Assembly (NCBI GenBank): GCA_002342225.1
Contig: DDPO01000001.1
Location: forward strand, 8,556-17,755
Source: Bdellovibrionaceae bacterium UBA2466
Lineage (GTDB): Bacteria > Bdellovibrionota > FAC87 > UBA2466
Length of the DNA stretch: 9,200 nucleotides
Direction: 5' to 3'
Shown: one piece after another, positions 1 to 6,345 of the stretch
Layout of the letters: every line of letters starts with the position of its first letter
Numbering within the stretch: position 1 is the first letter of the stretch
Position numbers and translations under genes: made by a program
The notes under the pieces: model-generated
Databases searched by the model: none
What the model saw: only the letters and a program-made list of their open reading frames with translations
Told to the model about the DNA's origin: nothing

Positions 1-1
1 A

Positions 2-931
2 ATGGTGGTTGGGCCTGGAGGCTCTTCTTTTGAAATTTTAAGATCGCTCGTCAAAAAACTTCCTTGGATGATCTTGCCCAAGTGGACTCAAAGTGCAACT
101 CAAGCTGTTTTTATCGACGATATTTTAAGTGTTATTATGGAATCCATAGAGAGTGATTCTCTTAAAGACAAAACGCTAAATGTAGTGAATGGGGAGAGCC
201 TAACGTACGAAACCATTCTCCGCCAAGCGGCTCAAGTTTTTGGTCTTAAGAGACACATGTTGCCTGTTCCGATTGCTTCAACAGGTTTTTCAAAACTCTG
301 GGTCTCTATTTTTGGAAGTTCATCCTACGAGCTTGTTTCTCCACTTATCGATAGTCTTCTCTGCGACCTCCCACAATTACAGCCCCCGAAGGAAATTGCA
401 GATATTATCAAATATCCTAAGTTCACTATGATGCTTGAAGAGACGATGAAAAGAGACACTACCGTGAAAATCACAAAGCCAGTCCGCAAAACGCAGACTG
501 AGGATAGTGTAAGGTCGATTCAAAGATTGCCTTCGGTTCGGAAAGATTGCCACTGGATCGCTACCGAATATATGCGTTGGCTACCCAAGTTTTTTCCTGC
601 TTTTCTCTATGTAAAAACAACTCATGAGAATCAAAGAGTTGAGTTTCGATTTACTTTTTTAAGTAAGCCTCTTCTGATTTTAGAACATATCGCTGAGTCT
701 ATAGATATTGACAGAGAAAAGTTTCACATTGTTGGTGGACTTCTCACTCGAACGACCAACACGGGTTGGCTCGAGTTTCGCCAAGTAGAACACAAAAAAT
801 ATCTACTCGCTTCAATCCACGAGTTTGTGCCAAGACTGCCTTGGTATATCTACATCTTAACCCAAGCACCGCTTCACAAATTTGTGATGAAAGCGTTTGG
901 GAGACATTTAAAAACAATCGCAGCAAATTAA
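2..931 (+). CDS. Atypical SDR / NAD(P)-binding epimerase-like protein, 3' part only
   Basis: The reading frame is open to the left edge, so the first visible ATG is internal and the Rossmann nucleotide-binding half lies outside the window. Visible residues 1-45 (VVGPGGSSFE, then LPWMILPKW and a Q..FIDDIL segment) match the substrate-side part of atypical short-chain dehydrogenases of the YbjT/NmrA-like type. Residues about 165-305 form a separate C-terminal domain with a GGLL motif (245-248), GWLEFR (255-260) and PRLPWYIY (277-284). Similar extensions occur in SDR proteins that carry a DUF2867-like tail. The substrate cannot be told. Its TAA (929-931) runs straight into the ribosome site of tpx, so the two genes are probably co-transcribed. 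Family call fairly sure, function unknown. Confidence 0.75.
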   Translation: MVVGPGGSSFEILRSLVKKLPWMILPKWTQSATQAVFIDDILSVIMESIESDSLKDKTLNVVNGESLTYETILRQAAQVFGLKRHMLPVPIASTGFSKLWVSIFGSSSYELVSPLIDSLLCDLPQLQPPKEIADIIKYPKFTMMLEETMKRDTTVKITKPVRKTQTEDSVRSIQRLPSVRKDCHWIATEYMRWLPKFFPAFLYVKTTHENQRVEFRFTFLSKPLLILEHIAESIDIDREKFHIVGGLLTRTTNTGWLEFRQVEHKKYLLASIHEFVPRLPWYIYILTQAPLHKFVMKAFGRHLKTIAAN

Positions 932-942
932 AGGAGTCACAA

Positions 943-1440
943 ATGAGCCAAGTAACTTTAAAAGGAAATCCATTCAATACTCTAGGCGAACTTCCCAAAG
1001 TAGGCAGTACAGCCCCTGACTTTAAACTTACAAAACTGGATCTGTCCGAGGCGACCCTAGCGACCTATACAGGCAAGCGAAAAGTTCTTAACATTTTTCC
1101 AAGTGTCGACACTCCAACTTGTGCTACTTCAGTAAGAAAATTCAATGAGCGAGCAGCCAGCTTAAAAAACACAGTTGTTCTTTGTATCTCCGCTGATCTT
1201 CCCTTCGCTCAGAAAAGATTTTGTGGAGCCGAGGGCATCACTAATGTGGAATCACTTTCGACTTTCCGCAGCCATTTTGGAAAGGACTATAAAGTCGAAA
1301 TGGCCGACTCTCCATTAAAAGGTCTCTGCTCAAGAGCCGTAGTTGTTCTCGATGAAAACAATAAAGTACTTCATGCTGAACAGGTCTCTGAAATTGCGAA
1401 TGAGCCCAACTATGAGATGGCTCTCGCAGTTTTAAAATAG
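943..1440 (+). CDS. tpx: Thiol peroxidase (atypical 2-Cys peroxiredoxin, Tpx)
   Basis: The 165-residue product reduces hydroperoxides with thioredoxin as electron donor, and its length is normal for Tpx. The peroxidatic cysteine is C60 in the VDTPTC motif. The resolving cysteine is C94 in RFCGAEG, 34 residues later as in Escherichia coli Tpx (C61/C95). The conserved Arg follows at R131 in LCSRAVVV, and the STFRSHFG segment is also typical. A longer in-frame start at 766 is possible but overlaps the upstream gene. The ATG at 943 has a clear AAGGAG at 931-936 and gives the family N terminus, so I chose it. The ribosome site abuts the upstream stop codon, and the next gene starts 9 bp after the tpx stop, so this is one operon. 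No signal peptide is visible, which suggests a cytoplasmic enzyme. Confidence 0.96.
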   Translation: MSQVTLKGNPFNTLGELPKVGSTAPDFKLTKLDLSEATLATYTGKRKVLNIFPSVDTPTCATSVRKFNERAASLKNTVVLCISADLPFAQKRFCGAEGITNVESLSTFRSHFGKDYKVEMADSPLKGLCSRAVVVLDENNKVLHAEQVSEIANEPNYEMALAVLK

Positions 1441-1449
1441 AGGTATGCG

Positions 1450-1788
1450 ATGAAACAACTTATTTTCGCTCTTTTTATTTCTGTAGCCGCTCTGGCAACC
1501 GCGGATGATAGGGAACTCCGCGGTCAAAGCCCTGTTTTTCCAACAGAGAGAGATTGCGAAGCACTGATTATGAGAAACTCAGGTCTTTGCACAGTAGCTG
1601 ACTGCAAAGCGCTCATCTTTGATGCTTACAACTTCTGCCAATCGAATGATTGCAGAGCTATATTGGTACATAACCCCAATCTCTGTGAAACTGGGGACTG
1701 CAAAGCTTTGATCTGGAATAATTTAGGCTATTGCGAGAGTTCCAACTGTCGTGCGGTTATATATCGAAACATTGGATATTGCCGCTAG
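1450..1788 (+). CDS. Small secreted protein of five 16-residue cysteine repeats
   Basis: I do not recognise a named family. The 112-residue product starts with a signal peptide (MKQLIFALFISVAALATA, likely cut after A18). After a short linker come five tandem repeats of 16 residues with consensus [DN]-C-[EKR]-A-[LIV]-[IL]-x5-[GN]-[LFY]-C-x3. Cysteines stand at 36/47, 52/63, 68/79, 84/95 and 100/111, in perfect C-x10-C-x4 register, and there are no other cysteines in the protein. The mature protein is about 94 residues with ten cysteines, probably all in disulfides, in the periplasm or outside the cell. The A-L-I core suggests a short helix per repeat, perhaps a small solenoid (inference). It lies 9 bp after tpx with a modest AGAGG site, so it is co-transcribed with a peroxidase. 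A thiol-redox link is possible but unproven. Confidence 0.85.
   Translation: MKQLIFALFISVAALATADDRELRGQSPVFPTERDCEALIMRNSGLCTVADCKALIFDAYNFCQSNDCRAILVHNPNLCETGDCKALIWNNLGYCESSNCRAVIYRNIGYCR
1552..1785 (+). repeat. Five in-frame 48-bp repeat units encoding the Cys repeats
   Basis: Units of 48 bp (16 codons) begin at 1552, 1600, 1648, 1696 and 1744; the last is two codons short. The Cys, Ala and hydrophobic positions are kept while the DNA between them has drifted. This suggests old duplication held by selection on the protein rather than recent expansion. Confidence 0.85.
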
Positions 1789-1820
1789 GCCCAAGATCAG
1801 TTAAGTATTTGAACCAGTGG

Positions 1821-1896
1821 GCGGGTGTAGCTCAGTTGGTAGAGCATCAGCTTCCCAAGCTGAGGGTCGCGGGTTCGAGCCTCGTCACCCGCTCCA
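1821..1896 (+). tRNA. tRNA-Gly (anticodon CCC)
   Basis: A complete 76-nt cloverleaf can be folded by eye. The acceptor stem is GCGGGTG with CACCCGC, the D stem GCTC/GAGC, the anticodon stem TCAGC/GCTGA around the loop TTCCCAA (anticodon CCC, reading GGG codons), and the T arm GCGGG-TTCGAGC-CTCGT. Discriminator T and an encoded CCA follow at 1893-1896. It starts 32 bp after the cysteine-repeat gene on the same strand and may be part of that transcript; a TAAGTAT at 1802-1808 is only a weak -10 candidate. Its 3' half from the anticodon loop onward is duplicated at 5974, so it is the target of an integration event and remains intact. Confidence 0.96.
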
Positions 1897-1899
1897 AAA
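1852..1899 (+). repeat. Left attachment repeat (attL) inside tRNA-Gly
   Basis: These 48 bases run from the second base of the anticodon loop through the CCA to three further A's. They are identical to 5974-6021; the match breaks at 1851 (C against T) and at 1900 (A against T). A start in the anticodon loop is a known crossover position for tyrosine recombinases that use tRNA genes. Confidence 0.9.
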
Positions 1900-1908
1900 A
1901 CGCCGAGG

Positions 1909-1935
1909 AGGTGTAAAGGTCTACACCTGCTTTTT
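1909..1935 (+). terminator. Rho-independent terminator after tRNA-Gly, inside the island
   Basis: AGGTGTA (1909-1915) pairs with TACACCT (1922-1928) around a 6-nt loop, followed by GC and five T's (1931-1935). It begins 13 bp after the tRNA CCA, beyond the attL repeat. The tRNA transcript thus seems to use a terminator supplied by the inserted element. It also shields the SCO gene from antisense transcription. Confidence 0.65.
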
Positions 1936-1952
1936 CTTGGCTATTTCCACAA

Positions 1953-2903
1953 CTAATTCCGGGTTGTCAGTCGATACTTTAGGGCCCAGAGTTTTTGATG
2001 AGAGTCTTTTAACAATACCTTCACAATCCAGTTCATTTTTTCAAGTTCGCACACAGGAAGAGTCAATGTAGTTTTGAAATCTCTTTCTTTCGTTCTTTTT
2101 AGGACAGGCCGAAGATATCCCATATTCAATGTTTCGCCTTGAAAGTCGATTTCTTCTGGAATGAGTCTGTTGGTATTAGTCTTAAAAAAGATGACCAGAG
2201 GCCGTTCTGTTCGAATGGGTTTCGGAGAAAGAGCCAACGTGAAATGCTCGCCATTTACAGATATTAGGCAGTCGTCTGTAGCCAAGTCGCAAGCCGAGTT
2301 TTCAGCGATGAGAGTTGCTTCTTGAGCAATATTGCCTGGGCGCTGTGTTCGCTCTTCGGCTTCTCGTAGGTGTTCAATAAGCTCAGCGGTTTGAGTTCCA
2401 TAGGCAATAGTATTAACCCACTGTCCTTGCCGGTTTATATGAAAAATGCTGTCTGTATGGGAAATGATTTTCTTGCCAGACCTTGTTTTGGATATCCGAA
2501 AAAAAGCACCAAATTGCGAGGCTATTTGGCTCAGTTCGGAATGGCTATGAGTAGCTCCTATGTATTGCTCACCGTAAAAAGATTTCAGAGCATTTAACCT
2601 CTCAAGAGTATCCACTTCTGGATCAACCGAAACAAAGAGAAATCGGAAATGATCTCTTTCTTCGGGTGTAAGAGATTGAGCCACTTGCTTCATTGTTTGG
2701 AGCGTTAGCGGACACACCTCGGGACAAGTGCTAAATCCGAAAAACATAAAGACTTGTTTTCCAATAAGTTGTCGACTTGTCAGAAATCCCTGTGTGGAAG
2801 GCAAAGCAAAATCCCCCCCCGTGGGGGATGTAATTGTGATCGTTTTAGCGTGAGATTTGGAAAAAAGAAAAGGAGCTATCAGTATCAGTAGGATTAATCG
2901 CAT
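1953..2903 (-). CDS. SCO1/SenC family copper chaperone with extra C-terminal domain
   Basis: SCO proteins are thioredoxin-fold copper chaperones or thiol reductases on the outer face of the inner membrane, best known for building the CuA site of cytochrome oxidase. Residues 1-19 look like a signal peptide. The SCO domain (about 20-185) has the metal/redox motif C60-P-E-V-C64 in FGFSTCPEVCP, SVDPEVDT at 92-99 and the third ligand H149 in SHTDS. The product has 316 residues where about 200 is usual. The additional region (about 200-316) has C205, C212, H220, a NMGYLRP segment around M261 and LPVCELEKMNW with C285. It recalls small FixH/YtkA-like periplasmic domains near oxidase genes (weak inference). 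The start overlaps the HMA gene by 10 bp with no good ribosome site, which points to translational coupling. A run of eight G's sits just after the signal peptide codons (2813-2820). Confidence 0.88.
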   Translation of the reverse strand: MRLILLILIAPFLFSKSHAKTITITSPTGGDFALPSTQGFLTSRQLIGKQVFMFFGFSTCPEVCPLTLQTMKQVAQSLTPEERDHFRFLFVSVDPEVDTLERLNALKSFYGEQYIGATHSHSELSQIASQFGAFFRISKTRSGKKIISHTDSIFHINRQGQWVNTIAYGTQTAELIEHLREAEERTQRPGNIAQEATLIAENSACDLATDDCLISVNGEHFTLALSPKPIRTERPLVIFFKTNTNRLIPEEIDFQGETLNMGYLRPVLKRTKERDFKTTLTLPVCELEKMNWIVKVLLKDSHQKLWALKYRLTTRN

Positions 2904-3157
2904 GGCATTTGTTCTGCTTTAAGTTTCAGTTTTTTAAACTCATCTTGAACAAAAGTGGTTTTGAGCCGGTCGGTCGATTTCAAATCAACCCGTTCATCAA
3001 GAAGCGATACTGTGACATTTTGAATGGTTTTCAACTTGCTAAAATGGTCTTCAATTTTTTTAGCACAACTCCCACAGACCATCCCCTCTACTTTGTAGCA
3101 AGTCTTTTCACCCGCTTCTAAAACAGAAGTTATGATCAACAGCAAAAGGATTTGCAT
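2894..3157 (-). CDS. Exported HMA-domain protein (CopZ/MerP-like metal binding)
   Basis: The 87-residue product begins with a hydrophobic signal segment (MQILLLLIITSVLEA), so it is probably periplasmic like MerP rather than cytosolic like CopZ. The heavy-metal-associated domain follows with G-M-V-C28-G-S-C31-A, the MxCxxC site that binds Cu(I) or another soft metal. Two more cysteines stand at C20 and C86. An in-frame TTG at 3184 would add nine residues, but it overlaps the upstream gene and would bury the signal peptide. I therefore prefer the ATG at 3157, although its ribosome site (GGAT) is weak. The gene sits 20 bp after the G8 gene and overlaps the SCO gene by 10 bp. It may hand copper to SCO (inference from adjacency). 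Confidence 0.85.
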   Translation of the reverse strand: MQILLLLIITSVLEAGEKTCYKVEGMVCGSCAKKIEDHFSKLKTIQNVTVSLLDERVDLKSTDRLKTTFVQDEFKKLKLKAEQMPCD

Positions 3158-3177
3158 AAGTATCCGTTGCTCAAAGC

Positions 3178-5571
3178 TTACCAATTACAAAAAAAACTTC
3201 CTTTTCCAATGGGAAGCGCTCTATTACCAGGGTTAATGTTTGTCGGAGATTCCTGCCCAGTGGTAACTTTTCCAGAACAGACTCTACTGCTTCCCTCTTT
3301 CTCGATTCTTAACTCTGGCGTTTGCTCCCCCGCCCTCTCAGAGGTAATTCTTAGCTCAACCCTTTTTGCCGTGGTTGGAAAACGAAACCGATAAACTGGG
3401 TTACGAAGAAATGTCGGATCGGAGATAATCAGTGTTTTTGAAAAAAGGGGCGGTGTAATACCAGGGGCTGAGCGAACCGATGTTTGCCATTGCGAAGGAA
3501 GAGCCGAAGCAGTCCAATCAATATCTCTGATTACATCATAGACTACTTTATAGTCATGTGGGGCTCCCGTGTCATAAGCACGCACCATAAACACACGAGT
3601 TGAACCGGGACAAGATACCATACCTCTAAAAGTCTGTACTTCTTGGCAACCAGAGTGTTTCGTAATGCTTGAGGAGGGCAAAACAACTCTTTCCCCCCCT
3701 AACTGTGAGAGGGTGCCATCACGGTCTCTGATGCCATTTGCAAAAACATAGTCCATCCACAAATCATCGACCCTTGGTGAGGAAAAATCACGGTGGATCA
3801 GTCTCATAAAGTCCCTGGGTTCTGGATAAAATGAAAGTTTCCTCGAGTAGTTGATCCATTTATCCACACCACCGACGGTTTTAATCGGCATATGGTTTGG
3901 ACTATGGTGAAAATCTATGAAATCGACAGTGTCCAGCTCCCAAGGACCGTCATACAAGAGGATACCGACAAACATATCCGGTAAGCCAGCTTGGCAGGAA
4001 TTTCCCTTGTACTCCCCCACTACAAGACTGTTTTTGATTCTTTGATTAAAAGCAAGAAAGAGTGACCAGCGATTGCCTTCGAGAATGGCATTTTCAAAAT
4101 CGGCGGTGCTACCACGATAGTAAATTCCTGATCTTTTATTTTTAAAAGCTTGAATTCCCTTGAAAACGGGTATGTTGTCGGGTCTGTAGACAACTGGCTC
4201 AACAGCATTTCTGTTGATTTTTTCTGCGCCATCCCAAGTATGTCCTACTAAAGTGGTGTGGGCTACATTGTTTGAAAAATTCAGGGTGCGCACAGCCCTA
4301 TTTCGCCCATCAAAGGAATTCCAGAATCCAGAACCCACCGAACCGGATGCAATATTATTTGTCACAGTATTGTTTGGATGTGAAATCCAAAAAGAACTCA
4401 CGGGAGGGAAGCGATCCAGTTCTCTGTTTATGGAAGAATCTGGATTCTCAGAGGCCCTGAGAACTTTTCCGGGCGAGGGAAACTGGGCAAAAATAGCTAG
4501 ATTTCCGTCAATAATATTGTTTTGCTCGGTTCCATCCTCGAGCATAAATCCATGCCCCTTAAAATTGAAACAAACGTTATTTTTTACTTCGAGGCTGTTG
4601 GTGTCATGGATCACAACACAACGTTGCCAAGAGCGATGAATACTTGAATTTCTAATGTATTGTCCCCTAACGTCGCCGGCAATGTGCCAATGAATGGGAT
4701 ATCGACCCATCAAACCCGCTTGGCCCATCTGAAAGAATTCCACGGAGTCAATGAAGGCTTTGCCGCCCCTGTGGACCATCACATGTCCCCCTTGCTCATT
4801 GGACACCGGACCTTCAGCTTGAATAAGAATGTTTCGGGTGAGGTTTGCGATTTCGGCACGTTCATCAAGAACCTTGTTTCCCGATTGAGTGAAATAAGTG
4901 TGAGTTTCCCCGTGGTGTCGGTACTGGGTTGGAGCATTCAAAAACACTTCTCTTCCTGATAGTCCAGCCATGAAAAACTCTTCGGATTCACTAGGCTCGT
5001 AAGAGGTAGAGGCAAGGACTAATCTGTCGTCTTTGGCCCAATTCTTAGCTTCTGATAAAAGCAAACGGTTTGCTTGAGGGCCCACCGTTCTATCTAGTTT
5101 CACAAAGCCACTTTTAGCGTTGCTTCCATGAAGATGCAGCTCCCCTCCTCTTGCAACCACTAAACCTCGATAATTTTCGTGAGTAGCCGCAAAACGATGG
5201 GAATGCTTGAGAGATATTCTTAATTTTCCTTGATAAGGAGCTGAGGTAGTTCCACACTCAAAACGCCCGTTCACCACAATGGCCTCTGCTTTTATTTCAG
5301 GATTTACGTTGGAGTCACACCTTAATGTCCCATCGATGGTGAGGGTGTTCACATTCATATTTCTACAAAGAAAAGCTGTCGTGTTTCGGGCGATGGTACA
5401 ATCAGCGCCGTCAGTGCAGGGGAAAATGCAACCTGAAGAAGGTTGAGTTGCGGGAGCGACGGGCGCAGGCCGGGGAGTCGGACGGTTTCTCTCGGCCCAC
5501 GCACTAATCGAAAAGAGTACCAGCAAGACAGAGATACTCAATGGACTTTGGTAAACTACTAATTTTATCAT
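3178..5571 (-). CDS. Secreted G8-domain / parallel beta-helix protein, CEMIP-like
   Basis: The 797-residue product has a signal peptide (about 1-26, ending SISAWA) and then a Pro-rich linker (30-46). The G8 domain (about 50-122) includes LTIDGTLRC. A right-handed parallel beta-helix region (about 130-520) contains YPIHWHIAGDV (291-301), IHRSWQRCVVIHDTN (311-325) and GHGFMLEDGTEQNN (339-352). These closely recall animal CEMIP/KIAA1199 and TMEM2, which are tied to hyaluronan breakdown. The bacterial substrate is unknown, and a cell-surface or secreted polysaccharide-acting role is inference. There are 13 cysteines, six of them within residues 48-106, so oxidative folding is likely. It is the first gene of the operon with the HMA and SCO genes. 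GGAGG lies only one base from the ATG, and both sit in the loop of a large inverted repeat. A run of seven G's falls in codons 624-627. Confidence 0.87.
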   Translation of the reverse strand: MIKLVVYQSPLSISVLLVLFSISAWAERNRPTPRPAPVAPATQPSSGCIFPCTDGADCTIARNTTAFLCRNMNVNTLTIDGTLRCDSNVNPEIKAEAIVVNGRFECGTTSAPYQGKLRISLKHSHRFAATHENYRGLVVARGGELHLHGSNAKSGFVKLDRTVGPQANRLLLSEAKNWAKDDRLVLASTSYEPSESEEFFMAGLSGREVFLNAPTQYRHHGETHTYFTQSGNKVLDERAEIANLTRNILIQAEGPVSNEQGGHVMVHRGGKAFIDSVEFFQMGQAGLMGRYPIHWHIAGDVRGQYIRNSSIHRSWQRCVVIHDTNSLEVKNNVCFNFKGHGFMLEDGTEQNNIIDGNLAIFAQFPSPGKVLRASENPDSSINRELDRFPPVSSFWISHPNNTVTNNIASGSVGSGFWNSFDGRNRAVRTLNFSNNVAHTTLVGHTWDGAEKINRNAVEPVVYRPDNIPVFKGIQAFKNKRSGIYYRGSTADFENAILEGNRWSLFLAFNQRIKNSLVVGEYKGNSCQAGLPDMFVGILLYDGPWELDTVDFIDFHHSPNHMPIKTVGGVDKWINYSRKLSFYPEPRDFMRLIHRDFSSPRVDDLWMDYVFANGIRDRDGTLSQLGGERVVLPSSSITKHSGCQEVQTFRGMVSCPGSTRVFMVRAYDTGAPHDYKVVYDVIRDIDWTASALPSQWQTSVRSAPGITPPLFSKTLIISDPTFLRNPVYRFRFPTTAKRVELRITSERAGEQTPELRIEKEGSSRVCSGKVTTGQESPTNINPGNRALPIGKGSFFCNW

Positions 5572-5592
5572 TCCTCCAGTTTACCAAAATCC
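5543..5592 (-). promoter_or_regulatory. 15-bp inverted repeat around the G8 gene start
   Basis: Read on the minus strand, GGATTTTGGTAAACT (5592-5578) pairs with AGTTTACCAAAGTCC (5557-5543). There are fifteen pairs, of which one is G-T and the inner eleven are perfect. The 20-base loop (5577-5558) holds the GGAGG site and the ATG at 5571. In RNA this would be a hairpin presenting or occluding the start; in DNA it could be an operator. A TTGAGG-18-TAAACT promoter candidate ends inside the left arm. If that promoter is used, the mRNA would be almost leaderless and only the operator reading would hold. Confidence 0.7.
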
Positions 5593-5920
5593 GTTAATCT
5601 GCCTCAAGTGTTCAATTGTGATGATTTAAACAAAATGTTCATGTGCGAATTCCCTCACAAAACCTACCTAGACGATTGTGAAAAAAAGTGTACGTCTCCG
5701 CTTTGGTGGGCATAAGGACAGAAGTTGTTAATCCACCATTTATTCGCAGGTCTATCTTTAAATGTTGGCACAAAAACTATTCATTAATTGAGAATTGGGT
5801 CGCCGATTTAGATGATAAAAAAACTGTTTCTCATAGGACATCCGTGGGACATCACATTCAGAAAACAACCGTTTTGGACCGTCATACACAGTAACTATGA
5901 AAGATTAACAACTCTTTGGT
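5593..5920. other. Gene-free right end of the island
   Basis: I see no credible gene here. The only open frame of note (5688-5894, +, 68 codons) starts with GTG, lacks a convincing ribosome site and resembles nothing I know. The stretch must hold the promoter of the G8-HMA-SCO operon near 5593-5640. An outward pair TCACAA (5655-5660) and TTGTGA (5676-5681) is visible but has no assigned role. An integrase would be expected near an attachment end, and no trace of one is recognisable. Confidence 0.5.
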
Positions 5921-5952
5921 TTAATTAAAAAAGCGTGAACTATTCACACTTT
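5921..5952 (-). terminator. Rho-independent terminator facing into the island from the right
   Basis: On the minus strand AAAGTGTGAA (5952-5943) pairs with TTCACGCTTT (5939-5930) around the loop TAG. This gives ten pairs with one G-T, followed by a T-rich tail (TTTTAATTAA, 5930-5921) that extends the arm's own T's. It would stop minus-strand transcripts arriving from the nucleotidyltransferase/RHH pair before they reach the island operon. Confidence 0.7.
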
Positions 5953-5973
5953 ATGGTTTTATCCTTCGTAAAT

Positions 5974-6021
5974 TTCCCAAGCTGAGGGTCGCGGGTTCGA
6001 GCCTCGTCACCCGCTCCAAAA
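5974..6021 (+). repeat. Right attachment repeat (attR): orphan 3' half of tRNA-Gly(CCC)
   Basis: This exact 48-base copy of 1852-1899 holds the tRNA from its anticodon loop to the CCA (5974-6018) plus three A's. There is no 5' half before it, so it cannot make a tRNA. By the usual logic of such insertions, this is the original 3' end displaced by the island, and the sequence from 6022 on is what followed the tRNA before insertion. Confidence 0.9.
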
Positions 6022-6048
6022 TATTCTCGCGGTAAGACCAAGATAGTT

Positions 6049-6345
6049 TCAGGAATTTCTATTCAGCCACTCTGTCATGAGAATTTTTATCATGGTCTGA
6101 TAGGGAGTCTTTTCTAGACTTGCCTTGTATTTAAATGCTGCAAGTAGTGGTTCGGGTATCTTTATGCTGATGAGCTTACTTTTGTATTGTGCCCTCGGGT
6201 CTGTGAGTTGTCTGAAGTTCTCCAAAAACTGCCCAATAGGCATCACGTCATCAAGATCCCGAGCCGTAATTTGAGCCTTACTGGCAAATTGAACAGGTTT
6301 CATTTGTGGTTTTTTTGTTGGTTTTTTTTTATTGGTTCGCTTCAT
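6049..6345 (-). CDS. Ribbon-helix-helix (CopG/BrnA-like) protein, putative antitoxin
   Basis: The 98-residue product has a very basic N terminus (MKRTNKKKPTKKPQMK). Its C-terminal domain (about 57-95) has the ribbon-helix-helix pattern: a strand (KLISIKIP), a helix (EPLLAAFKYKASLE) and a second helix (TPYQTMIKILMTEWLN). Such domains dimerise and bind short tandem DNA sites, often as antitoxins that repress their own operon. Its ATG overlaps the TGA of the upstream nucleotidyltransferase by 4 bp (ATGA), so translation is coupled. Runs of nine and seven A's early in the gene encode the lysine-rich tail and could be slippage-prone. The antitoxin role is inferred from domain, size and partner. 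The gene ends 28 bp from the attR repeat. Confidence 0.75.
   Translation of the reverse strand: MKRTNKKKPTKKPQMKPVQFASKAQITARDLDDVMPIGQFLENFRQLTDPRAQYKSKLISIKIPEPLLAAFKYKASLEKTPYQTMIKILMTEWLNRNS

Larger units (their letters stand above)
1852..6021. mobile_element. Integrase-free genomic mini-island in tRNA-Gly (4122-bp unit)
   Basis: Two identical 48-bp repeats lie 4122 bp apart. One completes the intact tRNA gene, and the other is a free-standing copy of the tRNA 3' half. This is the standard trace of site-specific integration downstream of a tRNA gene. Between them are one minus-strand operon (G8 protein, HMA protein, SCO protein), an inward terminator at each end and about 380 bp without genes at the right end. 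No tyrosine recombinase, excisionase or mobilisation gene is present. It is therefore either a decayed island or a non-autonomous cassette moved by an integrase in trans. Gain by transfer is inference; the repeats are seen directly. Confidence 0.8.

Noticed and set aside
4214..4639. 141-codon plus-strand frame opposite the G8 gene
   Set aside because: It lies antisense within a well-supported coding region and its protein has no domain-like pattern.
5593..5700. Copper-responsive operator (CueR- or CsoR-like) for the island operon
   Set aside because: I searched for the usual dyads and saw none; only short TCACAA motifs are present.
5688..5894. 68-codon plus-strand open frame in the island's right end
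   Set aside because: GTG start without a convincing ribosome site, no signal peptide or domain pattern, and no relation to a recombinase.
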